Shown here: piece by piece, positions 8,790-18,089 of the stretch
Position numbering within the stretch: the first letter of the stretch is position 1
Layout: the number at the start of each line of letters is the position of its first letter
Assembly: GCF_000455345.1 (NCBI RefSeq)
Contig: NZ_HG315690.1
Location: forward strand, 2,555,360-2,619,359
Reading direction: 5' to 3'
Length of the DNA stretch: 64,000 bases
Origin: Halopiger goleimassiliensis
GTDB taxonomy: Archaea > Halobacteriota > Halobacteria > Halobacteriales > Natrialbaceae
Program-made: the position numbers and the translations under genes
The notes under the pieces: model-generated
What the model was told of the DNA's origin: nothing
Databases searched by the model: none
Seen by the model: only the letters and a program-made list of their open reading frames with translations

Positions 8790-9065
8790 TCAGCAGGCGA
8801 CGGCCTCGCGCCTGTACTCGAGTCTCCCGGCGAGCCAGTTTCCCAGGCGTCGTGCGACGCCGAGGACGACCGCGAACGTGAGGAGTCCGGCGACCAGTAC
8901 GAAGACCGCTCCGGCGTCCGGTTCGTCGCCGCCGGTCGCGACGGCCAGGGCGACGACGGTCGATACGAGGAACAGCAGCGTCGAGCCGATCATGACTACC
9001 GCGGTTTCGGCGAGGGTCAGATCGGCTATCGCGTGGTTCCGTCGAGAGGGGATAGGGTGGTTCAT
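8790..9065 (-). CDS. Small two-helix membrane protein
   Basis: A 91-residue protein from the ATG at 9065 (MNHPIPSRRNH). It has two hydrophobic helices, about residues 20-42 (AVVMIGSTLLFLVSTVVALA) and 52-72, and a basic C-terminus. No recognised domain. Upstream DNA (9090-9130) is AT-rich and could hold its promoter. Unknown function. Confidence 0.55.
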   Translation of the reverse strand: MNHPIPSRRNHAIADLTLAETAVVMIGSTLLFLVSTVVALAVATGGDEPDAGAVFVLVAGLLTFAVVLGVARRLGNWLAGRLEYRREAVAC

Positions 9066-9290
9066 CACGTGTGTATCGAGGTGGCGCGGCCGAATAAGTG
9101 TAATCTGAACTATATTTTTGTAGCTCGAGTTACTGTAATTCGTTTCGGGAGACACCCGACGGCAGTGCCCAGGAACCGATCGACAGTGCTCCCGCAGAAT
9201 CGAGTGACGGCGAGACGAACGATGCAGAAAATCGGACGGGCGACCGGCGATCGGTCCGCCGGTCGGCGAACCTCGAGCGACGGGGGTCGG

Positions 9291-10193
9291 TCAGCGAGCC
9301 TCGAGACAGGTCTCGAGGACGTCGAGACTCTCGTCCATCGTGACCCGAAGCCGGTCGCCCTCCAGCGCCATCGTCACCTCGAGACGGAGCGGATCGCGGT
9401 CGGTGATCCGGGTATACTCGTCGGAGACGCACCACGGGAGCGTCCAGTAGGGGCGATCGTCCAGCGAGACGCCGCGCTCGCGGTGGAACCCGACGACGGC
9501 GGAGTGCTCGAGCAGGCGCAGGCCGACGGCCGAACAGAGCGCGTGGTCACACTGTCTACAGACGTGATCGACGCGGATGCCGACGCCGAGACAGCAGTCG
9601 CCCGCTTCGACGATGGTCGTCTCCATGGGGCCGCTACACTCCGGGCAGACGCCGTCGGCCGCCAGACAGTGGAGATGTCGGACCCGGTGGTCGAACGCCG
9701 CCGCGATCTCCGCGGGCGTACGATCGTTTAGCCCACCCGGTGGGAAGGCGTACTCGCCGTGTCCACTCCCGCAGTCGACGCAGTCGATCGCCAGCCGTTC
9801 GTCCTCGTACGTGGCCTCGAGCGATCCCGAACAGGCGTAACAGCTCCCCTCGACGGGGAACGGCTCGACCGACGGGTCCTCGTTGAACGACCCCGCGATC
9901 ACCGAACGGACGACTTTCTCGCCGGCGTGTTTGAACGCGTATCCCTCCTCGACCTGCGTGACGAAGTGGCCGGTCAACTGCTGGAGGTGGTAGTTGAACT
10001 GCGCCGAGTCGCGCACGCCGACCGCGCGACGAAGGTCGGAGAACGCGACCGGTCGTTCGTCGGCCGCCCACAGCGCTTCGAGGATCGCCAGCCGCGTCTC
10101 GTTGCCGACCAGCGCGAACGCGTCGGCGGGATCGAGACAGTCCGTACACTCGAGGACGCCCTCGCCGTCACTCGAGGCGTTCGATCGGCTCAT
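9291..10193 (-). CDS. ArsR-type regulator with cysteine-rich C-terminal domains
   Basis: A 300-residue regulator. An N-terminal winged helix spans about residues 20-105 (FALVGNETRLAILEALW, then RDSAQFNYHLQQL, then VTQVEEGYAFKHAG). It is followed by two probable zinc-ribbon modules: CYAC with CVDC near 118-142, and CPEC with CRQC near 183-215. This architecture (HTH plus treble-clef-like ribbons) is common in haloarchaeal ArsR-like proteins of DUF7351 type. The start at 10193 (MSRSNASSDGEG) is supported by AT-rich DNA with TATA-like runs immediately upstream (10200-10265). Targets unknown. Confidence 0.78.
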   Translation of the reverse strand: MSRSNASSDGEGVLECTDCLDPADAFALVGNETRLAILEALWAADERPVAFSDLRRAVGVRDSAQFNYHLQQLTGHFVTQVEEGYAFKHAGEKVVRSVIAGSFNEDPSVEPFPVEGSCYACSGSLEATYEDERLAIDCVDCGSGHGEYAFPPGGLNDRTPAEIAAAFDHRVRHLHCLAADGVCPECSGPMETTIVEAGDCCLGVGIRVDHVCRQCDHALCSAVGLRLLEHSAVVGFHRERGVSLDDRPYWTLPWCVSDEYTRITDRDPLRLEVTMALEGDRLRVTMDESLDVLETCLEAR

Positions 10194-10289
10194 ATCGAGA
10201 TACAGACAACGAACTTACAAAATAGTTCCCTGAACCTCGTTTTTGTATACGAGTTGATATTAGGGGGTCGTCCCCGATCGAATGCGACG

Positions 10290-11285
10290 TTACGGACGCG
10301 GCGCGGCCTTCTGGAGGGCCGTCTCCGCGACGTTGCCACCGTAGTCGGCGCTGCGCGAGAGCGAATCGAGGACCAGTCCGAGCGACTGTGCCTGAACGGG
10401 ATCGAGATCCCGGAGCATGTCGTCGATCCGGCGCGTGTGCTCGTCGATCTCCCGGACCGACTCGAGCGCGTCGTGCCCCAGGTCGGTCGCCTCGTTGCCG
10501 TCCTCGCTGAACAGCGCGTCCATCGACGTCTCGACGACGTCGACCGCGTCGTCGTGGAGGTCCAGGAGCGCGTCCGCGACGTCCTCGGGCACGGCGTCGA
10601 GTCTGCGCGCGAGTTGGCTGATCTTCACGGCGTGGTCGGCGATCCGCTCGAGCTGACGGGCGCTCGAGTGGTAGTCGAAACAGTCCTCGCGGGAGACGCC
10701 GAGCGATTCCGCGGCCCGCGGCGAGCGCAACGTAGCGCGAAAGATCCGCGAGACGACGAGAAAGAGGCGGTCGACGTCGTCGTCGCGTTCGATGACATCG
10801 CGGGCGACGTCGTCGTCGTCCTCGACGAGCGCAGTCACGGCGTCCTCGAGCATCGAGGTGGCGATCAGGCGCATCCGGGAGACGGCGTTGACGATCGACA
10901 ACTCGGAAGAGTCCAGCAGGTCCTGGACGACGACGCGGTCGGTCGCTTCCTCGACGACCTCGACGCCGATGAGCCCCTGAACCGCGCTTCGGATCGATCG
11001 TCGCTGATCGGTCGTGATCCGCCCGGCCTCGAGTTCGATGACGTCGAAGCCGCTGACGTACATGGTGAAGACGGCGCGGACCAGTTCCTCACCCTCGAGC
11101 GACCCGATCTCGAGGGTGCCCTCCTGTCGATCGTCGTCCGTCTTCGGCGTCACGAGGAGCGTATCGCCGTCCGCGTACAGTTCGACGGTTTCGCCGCTGC
11201 TGATTCCGTTTTCCGTGGCCCACGTCTTCGGAAGCGAGACGGTGTAGGTCGAACCGCCAGTCACCTGGACTTTCCGCGTCTCCAT
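10290..11285 (-). CDS. AbrB-PhoU fusion regulator of phosphate uptake
   Basis: A 331-residue protein. Residues 1-45 form a SpoVT/AbrB-like DNA-binding swapped hairpin (METRKVQVTGGSTYTVSLPK, then ETVELYADGDTLLV). The rest is two PhoU-type helical repeats, with SARQLERIADHAVKIS as the PhoU E-R-(I/V)-x-D-H signature. It is divergent from the pst operon across a 445-bp promoter region. Haloarchaeal proteins of this architecture act as phosphate-linked regulators, and a role in controlling the pst operon is inferred. A TATA-like run at 11311-11320 lies about 30 bp before the ATG at 11285, so the mRNA is probably leaderless. Confidence 0.85.
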   Translation of the reverse strand: METRKVQVTGGSTYTVSLPKTWATENGISSGETVELYADGDTLLVTPKTDDDRQEGTLEIGSLEGEELVRAVFTMYVSGFDVIELEAGRITTDQRRSIRSAVQGLIGVEVVEEATDRVVVQDLLDSSELSIVNAVSRMRLIATSMLEDAVTALVEDDDDVARDVIERDDDVDRLFLVVSRIFRATLRSPRAAESLGVSREDCFDYHSSARQLERIADHAVKISQLARRLDAVPEDVADALLDLHDDAVDVVETSMDALFSEDGNEATDLGHDALESVREIDEHTRRIDDMLRDLDPVQAQSLGLVLDSLSRSADYGGNVAETALQKAAPRP

Positions 11286-11730
11286 GCATCGGGGTTCCGA
11301 GGGACCGAACATAAATATACCTGAATCTATAGAGACAGACCTGTTCCGCCGGTACTCGTGTCTATTGCCTATATTCCAGTCAATACCGACCGTACTGCAA
11401 CGTACTAATATAGTTTTGAACCAGTGACTATGTTTTACTATGTAATAAGTCGTGATGGTATTGGCGGCGAGTGGAAACTAGACCGATTGTCGTCCAGTCC
11501 TGTGTGAGAGACGTAGGTAGATACTGATCAGTCGAATATCTCCCCTCTCCACTACCCCCCAAATATCTTGGCCACAGACTCTCAAACGGAAGATTCGTCC
11601 GGATAAGAGAGGACCCGATACGTGTTGGATAGAACCGATAGTGACCGACACGTACAGGAATGTATAGATACGTGTAGATATATATTATTCATAGCAGTGC
11701 TTTTTTAGTGACTGTCGGACCTCACAGGTG
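11286..11730. promoter_or_regulatory. AT-rich divergent promoter region of the phosphate regulon
   Basis: A 445-bp intergenic stretch, strikingly AT-rich for this genome, between the AbrB-PhoU gene and pstS. It contains a TATA-like run at 11311-11320 for the leftward gene and another at about 11677-11687 (AGATATATATT) for pstS. Just upstream of the latter is a perfect inverted repeat ACACGTA-N14-TACGTGT (11648-11675). A related GATACGTGTTGG occurs near 11620. These are candidate phosphate-responsive operators. No gene is seen in the stretch. Confidence 0.6.
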
Positions 11731-12720
11731 ATGGCAGCAAACCAGCGCGGTCGTTCGGTCGAGTCAGTTTCCAGACGAAAGTTCGTCGCAACCGCCGGTG
11801 GGGTCGGTGCCGTTGCGCTCGCGGGCTGTTCCGAGACCGACACTGGCAACGGCGGCAACGGCGACGGTGACCTCTCCGGCGAGGTCGACGTCACGGGGTC
11901 GAGTACGGTGTTCCCGATCTCGGACGAGATGTCCGAGAAGTTCATGGACGATCACCCGAGCGTGAACGTGCCCGTCGACCCGACGGGCAGCGGTGGCGGG
12001 TTCGAGAACTTCTTCTGCCACGGCGATTCGGACATCAACGGCGCTTCGCGACCGATCAAGCCCGAAGAGGAGGACCTCTGTTCCGACAACGACGTCAATC
12101 CGATCGAGATGCACATCGGCGGTGACGCCCTCACGATGGCCGTCAGCCCCGAGAACGACTGGGTCGACTGCATGACCTTCGACGAGATGGCCCAGATCTG
12201 GCAGGAGGACGGTGCCGAAACGTGGGCGGACGTCAACTCCGACTGGCCGGACGAACCGTTCGACCTCTACGGCCCCGACACTACGTCCGGGACCTACGAC
12301 TGGTTCACCGAGAACGTCGTCGGCGAGGCCGGGAACCACCGGACCGACTACGAACCCACCGAAGACGACAACCTGATCGTCGAAGGCCTCGAGTCGAACC
12401 CGTACGCGATGGGGTACTTCGGGTACGCCTACTACTCCGAGAACAGCGACCGGGTGAAGGCACTCTCGGTGCGCGAGAGCGAGGGTGACAGCTGTGGCGA
12501 ACCCGGCCTCGAGGCGGCGAGCGAGGGAACGTACCCGATGGCGCGCCCGCTGTACATTTACGTAGCCGAGGACGCCGTCCAGCGCGACGAGGTCTACGAG
12601 TTCCTGAAGTTCTACATCGAGAGCGCCGGGGAGGACTGGATCGCCGACGACGTCGGCTACGTCCCGTCGAACGACGACATGGTCGACGAGAACTTGAGCA
12701 AGCTCGAGGACGCCCGATAG
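11731..12720 (+). CDS. pstS: Phosphate ABC transporter substrate-binding lipoprotein PstS
   Basis: A 329-residue exported phosphate-binding protein. It has a Tat motif (SRRKFVATAG) and the lipobox ALAGC near residue 32, then the PstS phosphate-binding phrases VTGSSTVFP, DPTGSGGGFENF, ASRPIK and DTTSGTYDWF. The PstS fold is complete to the C-terminus. It is the first gene of the pst operon and binds phosphate outside the membrane for PstCAB. Start chosen at the ATG at 11731; the GTG just before it is an alternative. A TATA box lies about 45 bp upstream. Confidence 0.95.
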   Translation: MAANQRGRSVESVSRRKFVATAGGVGAVALAGCSETDTGNGGNGDGDLSGEVDVTGSSTVFPISDEMSEKFMDDHPSVNVPVDPTGSGGGFENFFCHGDSDINGASRPIKPEEEDLCSDNDVNPIEMHIGGDALTMAVSPENDWVDCMTFDEMAQIWQEDGAETWADVNSDWPDEPFDLYGPDTTSGTYDWFTENVVGEAGNHRTDYEPTEDDNLIVEGLESNPYAMGYFGYAYYSENSDRVKALSVRESEGDSCGEPGLEAASEGTYPMARPLYIYVAEDAVQRDEVYEFLKFYIESAGEDWIADDVGYVPSNDDMVDENLSKLEDAR

Positions 12721-12783
12721 CGGCCGTCGGCGTCGACTACCAGTTACATCGACCGATGATTTTCACCGAAACGACTGTGAGAA

Positions 12784-13719
12784 ATGAGTACTGAATCGAC
12801 GTCCGCCGATCTGACCCGATCGTCCCGGGGCCAGGCGACGAAAGAGCGGCTGTACCAGATGTTGCTGTTCGGTTGTGCCGCACTGACGGTGTTCGTGACG
12901 GCCGGCATTATCGTCACGCTGTCGCTCGACGCGGCAGCGTTCTTCGAGGACGTCAGCATCAGTTCGTTCCTGACCGGGACGGAGTGGGAGTCCAGCCACG
13001 GGCAGTTCGGCGTGTGGCCGCTCGTGACGGGAACGCTGACCGTCACGGCCGTCTCGGCGATGGTCGCGATCCCCATCGGGACGGCCGCCGCGGTGTATCT
13101 CAGCGAGTACGCGAGCGAACGGATGCGAGCGGTGCTGAAGCCGGCCCTCGAGATCCTCGCCGGCATTCCGACCGTCGTCTACGGCTACCTCGCACTCGTC
13201 TACCTCACGCCGTGGCTACAGGCGATCGGGCTCGATCTGACCCTGTTCAACACCCTCAGCGCCTCGATCATGGTCGGGATCATGATCATCCCGATGGTCT
13301 CGTCGCTCTCCGAGGACGCGATGAGCGCGGTGCCGGACGACCTTCGGCAGGCCGGCTACGGACTCGGCGCGACCAAGTTCGAGGTGTCGACGGGGATCGT
13401 CATTCCGGCCGCCATCTCGGGCATCTTCGCGTCGTACATTCTCGCGCTCTCGCGGGCGATCGGCGAGACGATGATCGTCGTCATGGCGATGGGTATGCAG
13501 GCGCGGATGTTCGACCCGACCGACCCGTTCGGTCACCTGTTCCAGTCGGGCGAGACGATGACCTCCGCGATGGTCCACGCCGTCACGAGCGACGCGACCG
13601 GCGGGACGCCGGAGTTCTACTCGATGTTCGCGATCGGCCTGACGCTGTTTGCGATCACGTTCGCGATGAACCTGCTGAGCAATCGCATCACGGCACGCTA
13701 CGAGGAGGAGTACGAATGA
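12784..13719 (+). CDS. pstC: Phosphate ABC transporter permease PstC
   Basis: A 311-residue permease with six membrane helices. The EAA loop is RQAGYGLGATKFEVSTGIVI (about residues 186-205), followed by SRAIGETMIVVMAMGMQ, the PstC signature. It forms the membrane channel with PstA. The TGA stop at 13717-13719 overlaps the ATG of a 17-codon micro-ORF (ATGA at 13716), which in turn overlaps the pstA start. Confidence 0.95.
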   Translation: MSTESTSADLTRSSRGQATKERLYQMLLFGCAALTVFVTAGIIVTLSLDAAAFFEDVSISSFLTGTEWESSHGQFGVWPLVTGTLTVTAVSAMVAIPIGTAAAVYLSEYASERMRAVLKPALEILAGIPTVVYGYLALVYLTPWLQAIGLDLTLFNTLSASIMVGIMIIPMVSSLSEDAMSAVPDDLRQAGYGLGATKFEVSTGIVIPAAISGIFASYILALSRAIGETMIVVMAMGMQARMFDPTDPFGHLFQSGETMTSAMVHAVTSDATGGTPEFYSMFAIGLTLFAITFAMNLLSNRITARYEEEYE

Positions 13720-13769
13720 CGACCGACGCGCGATCACCTGCGAACGCCTTCCGGGAGGTGAGCTACTGA
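13716..13769 (+). CDS. Micro-ORF (17 codons) bridging pstC and pstA
   Basis: ATG at 13716 overlaps the pstC stop (ATGA), and its TGA (13767-13769) overlaps the pstA ATG at 13769 (TGATG). It encodes MTTDARSPANAFREVSY and contains a ribosome-binding-like GGGAGGTGAG before pstA. It fills the pstC-pstA gap exactly. Peptide function is unlikely; translational coupling is the simplest explanation. Chance occurrence cannot be excluded from one sequence. Confidence 0.45.
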   Translation: MTTDARSPANAFREVSY

Positions 13770-15481
13770 TGGCGACGTCCGACGATACGATCGGTGCCTG
13801 GTACGGCGCGGACGGACAGGTGAGCCAGGTCCGCGGACTGCTGTTCAAGCTGTCGTGTCTCGGCGCGACCCTGCTGGCGCTCCTGCTGATGCTCGGGTTC
13901 CTGGCGTACGTGTTCAACGACGCGATCCAACCGGCCACCGCCGACGCCGGCTGGCTGGTCACGTTCGCCGGAACCGTCGTCGTCCCGGCGATCCTGCTGG
14001 GCGTGTACTTCTACCTGTCCGATTCGAAGGCCGGCGAAGTCGCCTACACGTCGCTCGGCCTGCCCATCGTCTCGGTCCTGTTCGCCGGCGGTGCCGTCAT
14101 CGCGTTCAGACACATCGTCACTCCGCGCGAGTGGCTGGCGCTCGTCATCGCGGCGGGCGTCGCCTACGCAGTCGTGACAGTCCACGGACAGGTTCGCGAT
14201 GCGGGCGTGCTCGAGCGGTTGGCGGTCGTCGTACTCGCTCCCGTTCTCGCCGTCGTCGGCGTACCGGGGTTCAGCGTCGACAGGACGATTCGAACGCCGC
14301 TACTCGGGCAGGAACTGTTCGACGTCTCGTTCGCGGTGCCCGACCTCGTCCCGAGTCTTCGGGAGCTGATCCTCTCGTTACCGTTCCTCCCGCTGCCGTG
14401 GATTTCGGCCCTCCTGGCGTTTACCGGACTGGTCGCCGTGGGGGTTGCGAGGTACGTCCGGTCCGTCAGAGAAAGCGAACGCGACGGGATCGTCGCCGGC
14501 GTCGCGGTGCTCGCCGTCGGTGCGGCCGGATTCGCCGTCGCGTCGGTCGTCGGCGTCCCGTCGGCCTACGGCGTCATCGTGGCGACGGTCGTCGTCGTCC
14601 CCAACGCGCTGTACGTCGAGTTCGTCCTCCGACGGAACGACGGCGTCGCGGGACTGGCGTATCCGGTCGTGATCGGCGCCGGCATCCTGGTCGGCGTCGT
14701 CGTCGTCGACGCGATGGGATACGCGGGACCGGACGTCTGGCTCGACTGGAGCTTTCTGATCTCGAGCCACAGCACTACGCCCGCGGACGCCGGGATCTAC
14801 CCCTCGCTCGTCGGCACCGTGATGTTGCTGACCGTCATCGCGGTCTCGGCGTTCCCCGTCGGCGTCGGGGCGGCGATCTACCTCGAGGAGTACGCCCCGA
14901 ACCAGGGACGGATGGGTCGGATCGTCGAACTGATCGAGATCAACATCGCGAACCTCGCAGGGGTGCCGTCGGTCGTCTACGGCGTGCTGGGACTGGCGCT
15001 GTTCGTTCGGGGCGTCGGCTTCCAGACCGGGATCGTCTTCGTCGGCGGCCTGACCGTCGGCCTGTTGATCCTGCCGATCGTCATCGTCTCGGCTCAGGAG
15101 TCGATTCGCGGGGTTCCTGATTCGATGCGACGGGCGTCCTACGGGATGGGCGCGACACGCTGGCAGACCGTTCGCAACGTCGTACTGCCGGAGGCCATGC
15201 CAGGGATCCTCACCGGGACGATCCTCGCGTTCGGCCGCTCGATCGGCGAGACGGCACCGCTGCTGATGATCGGTATGCCGGCGGTCGTTCGCATCTCCCC
15301 GGACTCGTTCTTCAGCGTCTCGAGCGCGATGCCGAGACAGATCTTCACCTGGTCGCGGCTGATCGACCACGACTTCCGGTATGGGGTACTCGCGGCGGGT
15401 GTTCTGACGCTGCTCGTCGTGCTGTTGTTGATGAACGGGGCTGCGATCGTCCTGCGGAACAGGTACCAACGCGGAGAGTGA
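13769..15481 (+). CDS. pstA: Phosphate ABC transporter permease PstA, long form
   Basis: A 570-residue permease, about twice the usual bacterial PstA length. The C-terminal ~270 residues carry the standard permease domain, with the EAA loop RRASYGMGATRWQTVRNVVL and then FGRSIGETAPLLMIGMP. The N-terminal ~300 residues hold about eight extra hydrophobic helices with no recognised domain. Long PstA proteins are common in haloarchaea as far as I recall. It pairs with PstC and receives energy from PstB. Confidence 0.93.
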   Translation: MATSDDTIGAWYGADGQVSQVRGLLFKLSCLGATLLALLLMLGFLAYVFNDAIQPATADAGWLVTFAGTVVVPAILLGVYFYLSDSKAGEVAYTSLGLPIVSVLFAGGAVIAFRHIVTPREWLALVIAAGVAYAVVTVHGQVRDAGVLERLAVVVLAPVLAVVGVPGFSVDRTIRTPLLGQELFDVSFAVPDLVPSLRELILSLPFLPLPWISALLAFTGLVAVGVARYVRSVRESERDGIVAGVAVLAVGAAGFAVASVVGVPSAYGVIVATVVVVPNALYVEFVLRRNDGVAGLAYPVVIGAGILVGVVVVDAMGYAGPDVWLDWSFLISSHSTTPADAGIYPSLVGTVMLLTVIAVSAFPVGVGAAIYLEEYAPNQGRMGRIVELIEINIANLAGVPSVVYGVLGLALFVRGVGFQTGIVFVGGLTVGLLILPIVIVSAQESIRGVPDSMRRASYGMGATRWQTVRNVVLPEAMPGILTGTILAFGRSIGETAPLLMIGMPAVVRISPDSFFSVSSAMPRQIFTWSRLIDHDFRYGVLAAGVLTLLVVLLLMNGAAIVLRNRYQRGE

Positions 15482-15487
15482 CCGACC

Positions 15488-16387
15488 ATGAGCTACGATA
15501 GCACGACAGAATCCGAGCCGAGCATCGAACGAGCGACCGAGAACGACCCCGCGACCGAAGCGGACGACGACGACGAGGTGCTGATCGACACGTCGATCGA
15601 GGTCGACCGACCGGCGGGCGGCCCCAGTACCGGACCGCCGATCATCGAAACGTACGACCTGGACGTCTACTACGGCGAGGAACGGGCGCTGCGGAGCGTC
15701 GACATCGAGATTCCGGAGAACCAGGTGACGGCGCTGATCGGCCCCTCCGGCTGTGGCAAGTCGACGTTCCTGCGCTCGATCAACCGGATGAACGACCTCG
15801 TCGATTCCGCCCGGATCGACGGCGAAGTCGTCTTCGACGGCAAGAACGTCTACGACGAGGACGTCGATCCCGTCGCGCTCCGCCGCAAGATCGGGATGGT
15901 GTTCCAGACGCCGAACCCGTTCCCGAAGTCGATCTACGACAACGTCGCCTACGGCCTGCGCGTCCAGGGCAAGGACGACGGCGACCTCGACGAGCGCGTC
16001 GAAGAGGCGCTGCGGAGCGCCGCCCTCTGGGACGAGGTGAACGACAAACTCGAGACGAGCGGCCTTGACCTCTCGGGCGGCCAGCAACAGCGGCTCTGTA
16101 TCGCCCGGGCGATCGCCCCCGACCCCGAGGTGGTCCTCATGGACGAACCGGCGTCGGCGCTGGATCCCGTCGCAACCTCGAAGGTCGAGGACCTCATCGC
16201 CGATCTGGCCGACGAGTACACCGTCGTCATCGTCACCCACAACATGCAACAGGCCGCCCGCATCTCCGACAAGACCGCCGTCTTCCTCACCGGGGGCGAA
16301 CTCGTCGAGTTCGACGACACCGCGACCATCTTCGAGAACCCCGACGACGAACGCGTCGAGCAGTACATCACCGGCAAGTTCGGGTAA
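15488..16387 (+). CDS. pstB: Phosphate ABC transporter ATP-binding protein PstB
   Basis: A 299-residue ABC ATPase. An acidic ~50-residue N-terminal extension precedes the nucleotide-binding domain: Walker [10 protein letters not shown] near residue 88, the Q-loop in [16 protein letters not shown], the signature LSGGQQQRL near 195, Walker [14 protein letters not shown] and the switch His in [10 protein letters not shown]. The FQTPNPFP phrase is PstB-specific. It starts 7 bases after the pstA stop and powers phosphate import. Confidence 0.96.
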   Translation: MSYDSTTESEPSIERATENDPATEADDDDEVLIDTSIEVDRPAGGPSTGPPIIETYDLDVYYGEERALRSVDIEIPENQVTALIGPSGCGKSTFLRSINRMNDLVDSARIDGEVVFDGKNVYDEDVDPVALRRKIGMVFQTPNPFPKSIYDNVAYGLRVQGKDDGDLDERVEEALRSAALWDEVNDKLETSGLDLSGGQQQRLCIARAIAPDPEVVLMDEPASALDPVATSKVEDLIADLADEYTVVIVTHNMQQAARISDKTAVFLTGGELVEFDDTATIFENPDDERVEQYITGKFG

Positions 16388-16389
16388 CC

Positions 16390-17049
16390 ATGTCACGGGA
16401 CACCTACCAGCGACGACTCGAGGCGTTGCGCGACGACGTCCTCGAGATGAGCGACCTGGTCTGTGAGCGTCTCCGACGGGCGCTCGAGGCCTACGAGACC
16501 GGGGACGAGGCGCTGGCTGCCGAGGTGATCGAAGGCGACCACGAGATCAACGACCTGTATCTCGAACTCGAGGGAGAGTGCATCGAGTTGATCGCGCTCC
16601 AGCAACCGGTCGCGGGCGACCTTCGCGTCATCGCGTCGTCGTTCAAGATCCTCACGGACCTCGAGCGGATCGGCGACCTGGCCGTCAACCTCGCGGAGTA
16701 CGCTCGGGAACAGGACCGAAACCGATATCCGGACGTCGACATCGTCCACGTCGGCACGGAGACGGTCCTGATGGTCGAGGACGCGATGCAGGCGTACGCG
16801 ACGAACGACGCGGCGGAGACCCGACAGATCGCCGCGACCGACGACGAAATCGACGCGCTCTGTGAACGGGCGAGTCGGATCGTCGTCCACGACCTGATGG
16901 AGGCGGATCCCGACGACGAACACCTCCTCGAGGACGTCTCGCGGATGCTCCTGACGATCCGCGACCTCGAGCGGGTCGGCGACCACGCCGTCAACATCGC
17001 GGCACGAACGCTGTACATGGTCGAAAACGACGACGAATTGATCTACTGA
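16390..17049 (+). CDS. phoU: Phosphate signalling protein PhoU
   Basis: A 219-residue all-helical protein with two PhoU repeats, each with the acidic metal-binding signature: DLERIGDLAVNLAEYA near residue 95 and DLERVGDHAVNIAARTLY near 195. PhoU couples PstSCAB activity to gene control in bacteria; in archaea the partner is not established. It follows pstB by 2 bases and its TGA overlaps the start of the next PhoU-like gene (17049). Confidence 0.94.
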   Translation: MSRDTYQRRLEALRDDVLEMSDLVCERLRRALEAYETGDEALAAEVIEGDHEINDLYLELEGECIELIALQQPVAGDLRVIASSFKILTDLERIGDLAVNLAEYAREQDRNRYPDVDIVHVGTETVLMVEDAMQAYATNDAAETRQIAATDDEIDALCERASRIVVHDLMEADPDDEHLLEDVSRMLLTIRDLERVGDHAVNIAARTLYMVENDDELIY

Positions 17050-18074
17050 TGAGCCGAAACCCGCTGTCGAACGGGAGTCACGACCCCGTCGAACGGACGG
17101 TCCAACTCGCGGGCAACTCTACGTACGTCGTCTCGCTTCCGAAGGAGTGGGCGGTCGACCAGAACCTCGAGTCCGGCGCGTCGATGTACCTCTACCCCCA
17201 GGACGACCGGCTGGTCGCCGCGACCGACACGGTCCCGACGCGGGAGCGGACGGTGCGGGTCGACGTCGCCTCACTGGGCGAGGAGACCGCCCTGCGACAG
17301 GTTCGGGCGGCCTACAGGATCGGCTGCGATCGGATCGTCGTGACCGGCCTCGAGTCGGCCCCACCGGAGCTGCGACGGCAGATCGAACGCCGTGTGGGAC
17401 GGTTCGTCGGCGTCACGATCCAGGAAGACACCGGCGACCGGCTCACCATCGCCGACGTGCTCGACGCGAGGGAGGTGTCGCTTCCGCAGACGGTCGCCCA
17501 AACCCGACAGCTGGTGCTCGAGATGCACGCCGACGCGACGGCGGCGGTGGTCGAGGACGACGCGGAGCTCGCCGCTGGCGTCCGTGCACGCGCCAGCGAC
17601 GTCGATCGGTTGTTCGCGTTCGTGAGCCGCGGCTTCCACCGCGGACTCGAGGACGTCCACGAACTGGATCGACTCGGCACGAACCGCCGGGAAGCGTTTC
17701 GGGACTACCGGGTGAGTCGCTGTCTCGACCGAATCGGAGATCACGCGGAGGGAATCGCCGAGGCCGCGACGCGCCAGTCAGGACCGCCGACGGGCGATCT
17801 AGGGGAGCGAATCGAGTCCCTCGCCAGGGACGCCCGCGACGCCGTCGAAGCCGCGCTCGAGGGCGAGATCGAACGCGCGGCCGAGCGAGGTGCGACCGTC
17901 GAGCGACGAACGGACGAGCTCGACCGGGAGTGGACCGACGGATCGGACCCTGTCGCCCGTTACGGGCCGGTACTGAGCCGGATCCGCCGGACGGCCACGG
18001 TCGCCCAGACCGTCCTCGAGACGACGGCCGAGGCGACGCTGCTCGAGGACGATCGGGTCGAAACGCGATCGTGA
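17049..18074 (+). CDS. AbrB-PhoU fusion protein, operon-distal
   Basis: A 341-residue protein with an N-terminal AbrB/SpoVT-type DNA-binding hairpin (VERTVQLAGNSTYVVSLPK, then GASMYLYPQDDRLV) and two diverged PhoU-like repeats. The RCLDRIGDHAEGIAEAA helix keeps the D-R-I-G-D-H motif. It resembles the divergent regulator at 10290-11285, but its second repeat has weaker acidic motifs. It is translationally coupled to phoU (ATGA). The phosphate locus therefore encodes two AbrB-PhoU proteins and one plain PhoU. Confidence 0.85.
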   Translation: MSRNPLSNGSHDPVERTVQLAGNSTYVVSLPKEWAVDQNLESGASMYLYPQDDRLVAATDTVPTRERTVRVDVASLGEETALRQVRAAYRIGCDRIVVTGLESAPPELRRQIERRVGRFVGVTIQEDTGDRLTIADVLDAREVSLPQTVAQTRQLVLEMHADATAAVVEDDAELAAGVRARASDVDRLFAFVSRGFHRGLEDVHELDRLGTNRREAFRDYRVSRCLDRIGDHAEGIAEAATRQSGPPTGDLGERIESLARDARDAVEAALEGEIERAAERGATVERRTDELDREWTDGSDPVARYGPVLSRIRRTATVAQTVLETTAEATLLEDDRVETRS

Positions 18075-18089
18075 CTGCGATCGATCGGG

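Noticed and set aside
11398-11640. A small RNA gene in the AT-rich promoter region of the phosphate regulon
   Set aside because: AT-rich runs are present but no stable stem, tRNA or open frame stands out. The stretch is better explained as promoter DNA.
14378-16396. A 672-codon open frame on the minus strand over the pstA and pstB genes
   Set aside because: It is antisense to PstA and PstB, which have complete family motifs. Long antisense frames are common in GC-rich haloarchaeal genes, and the translation is a low-complexity Asp/Arg/His mixture.
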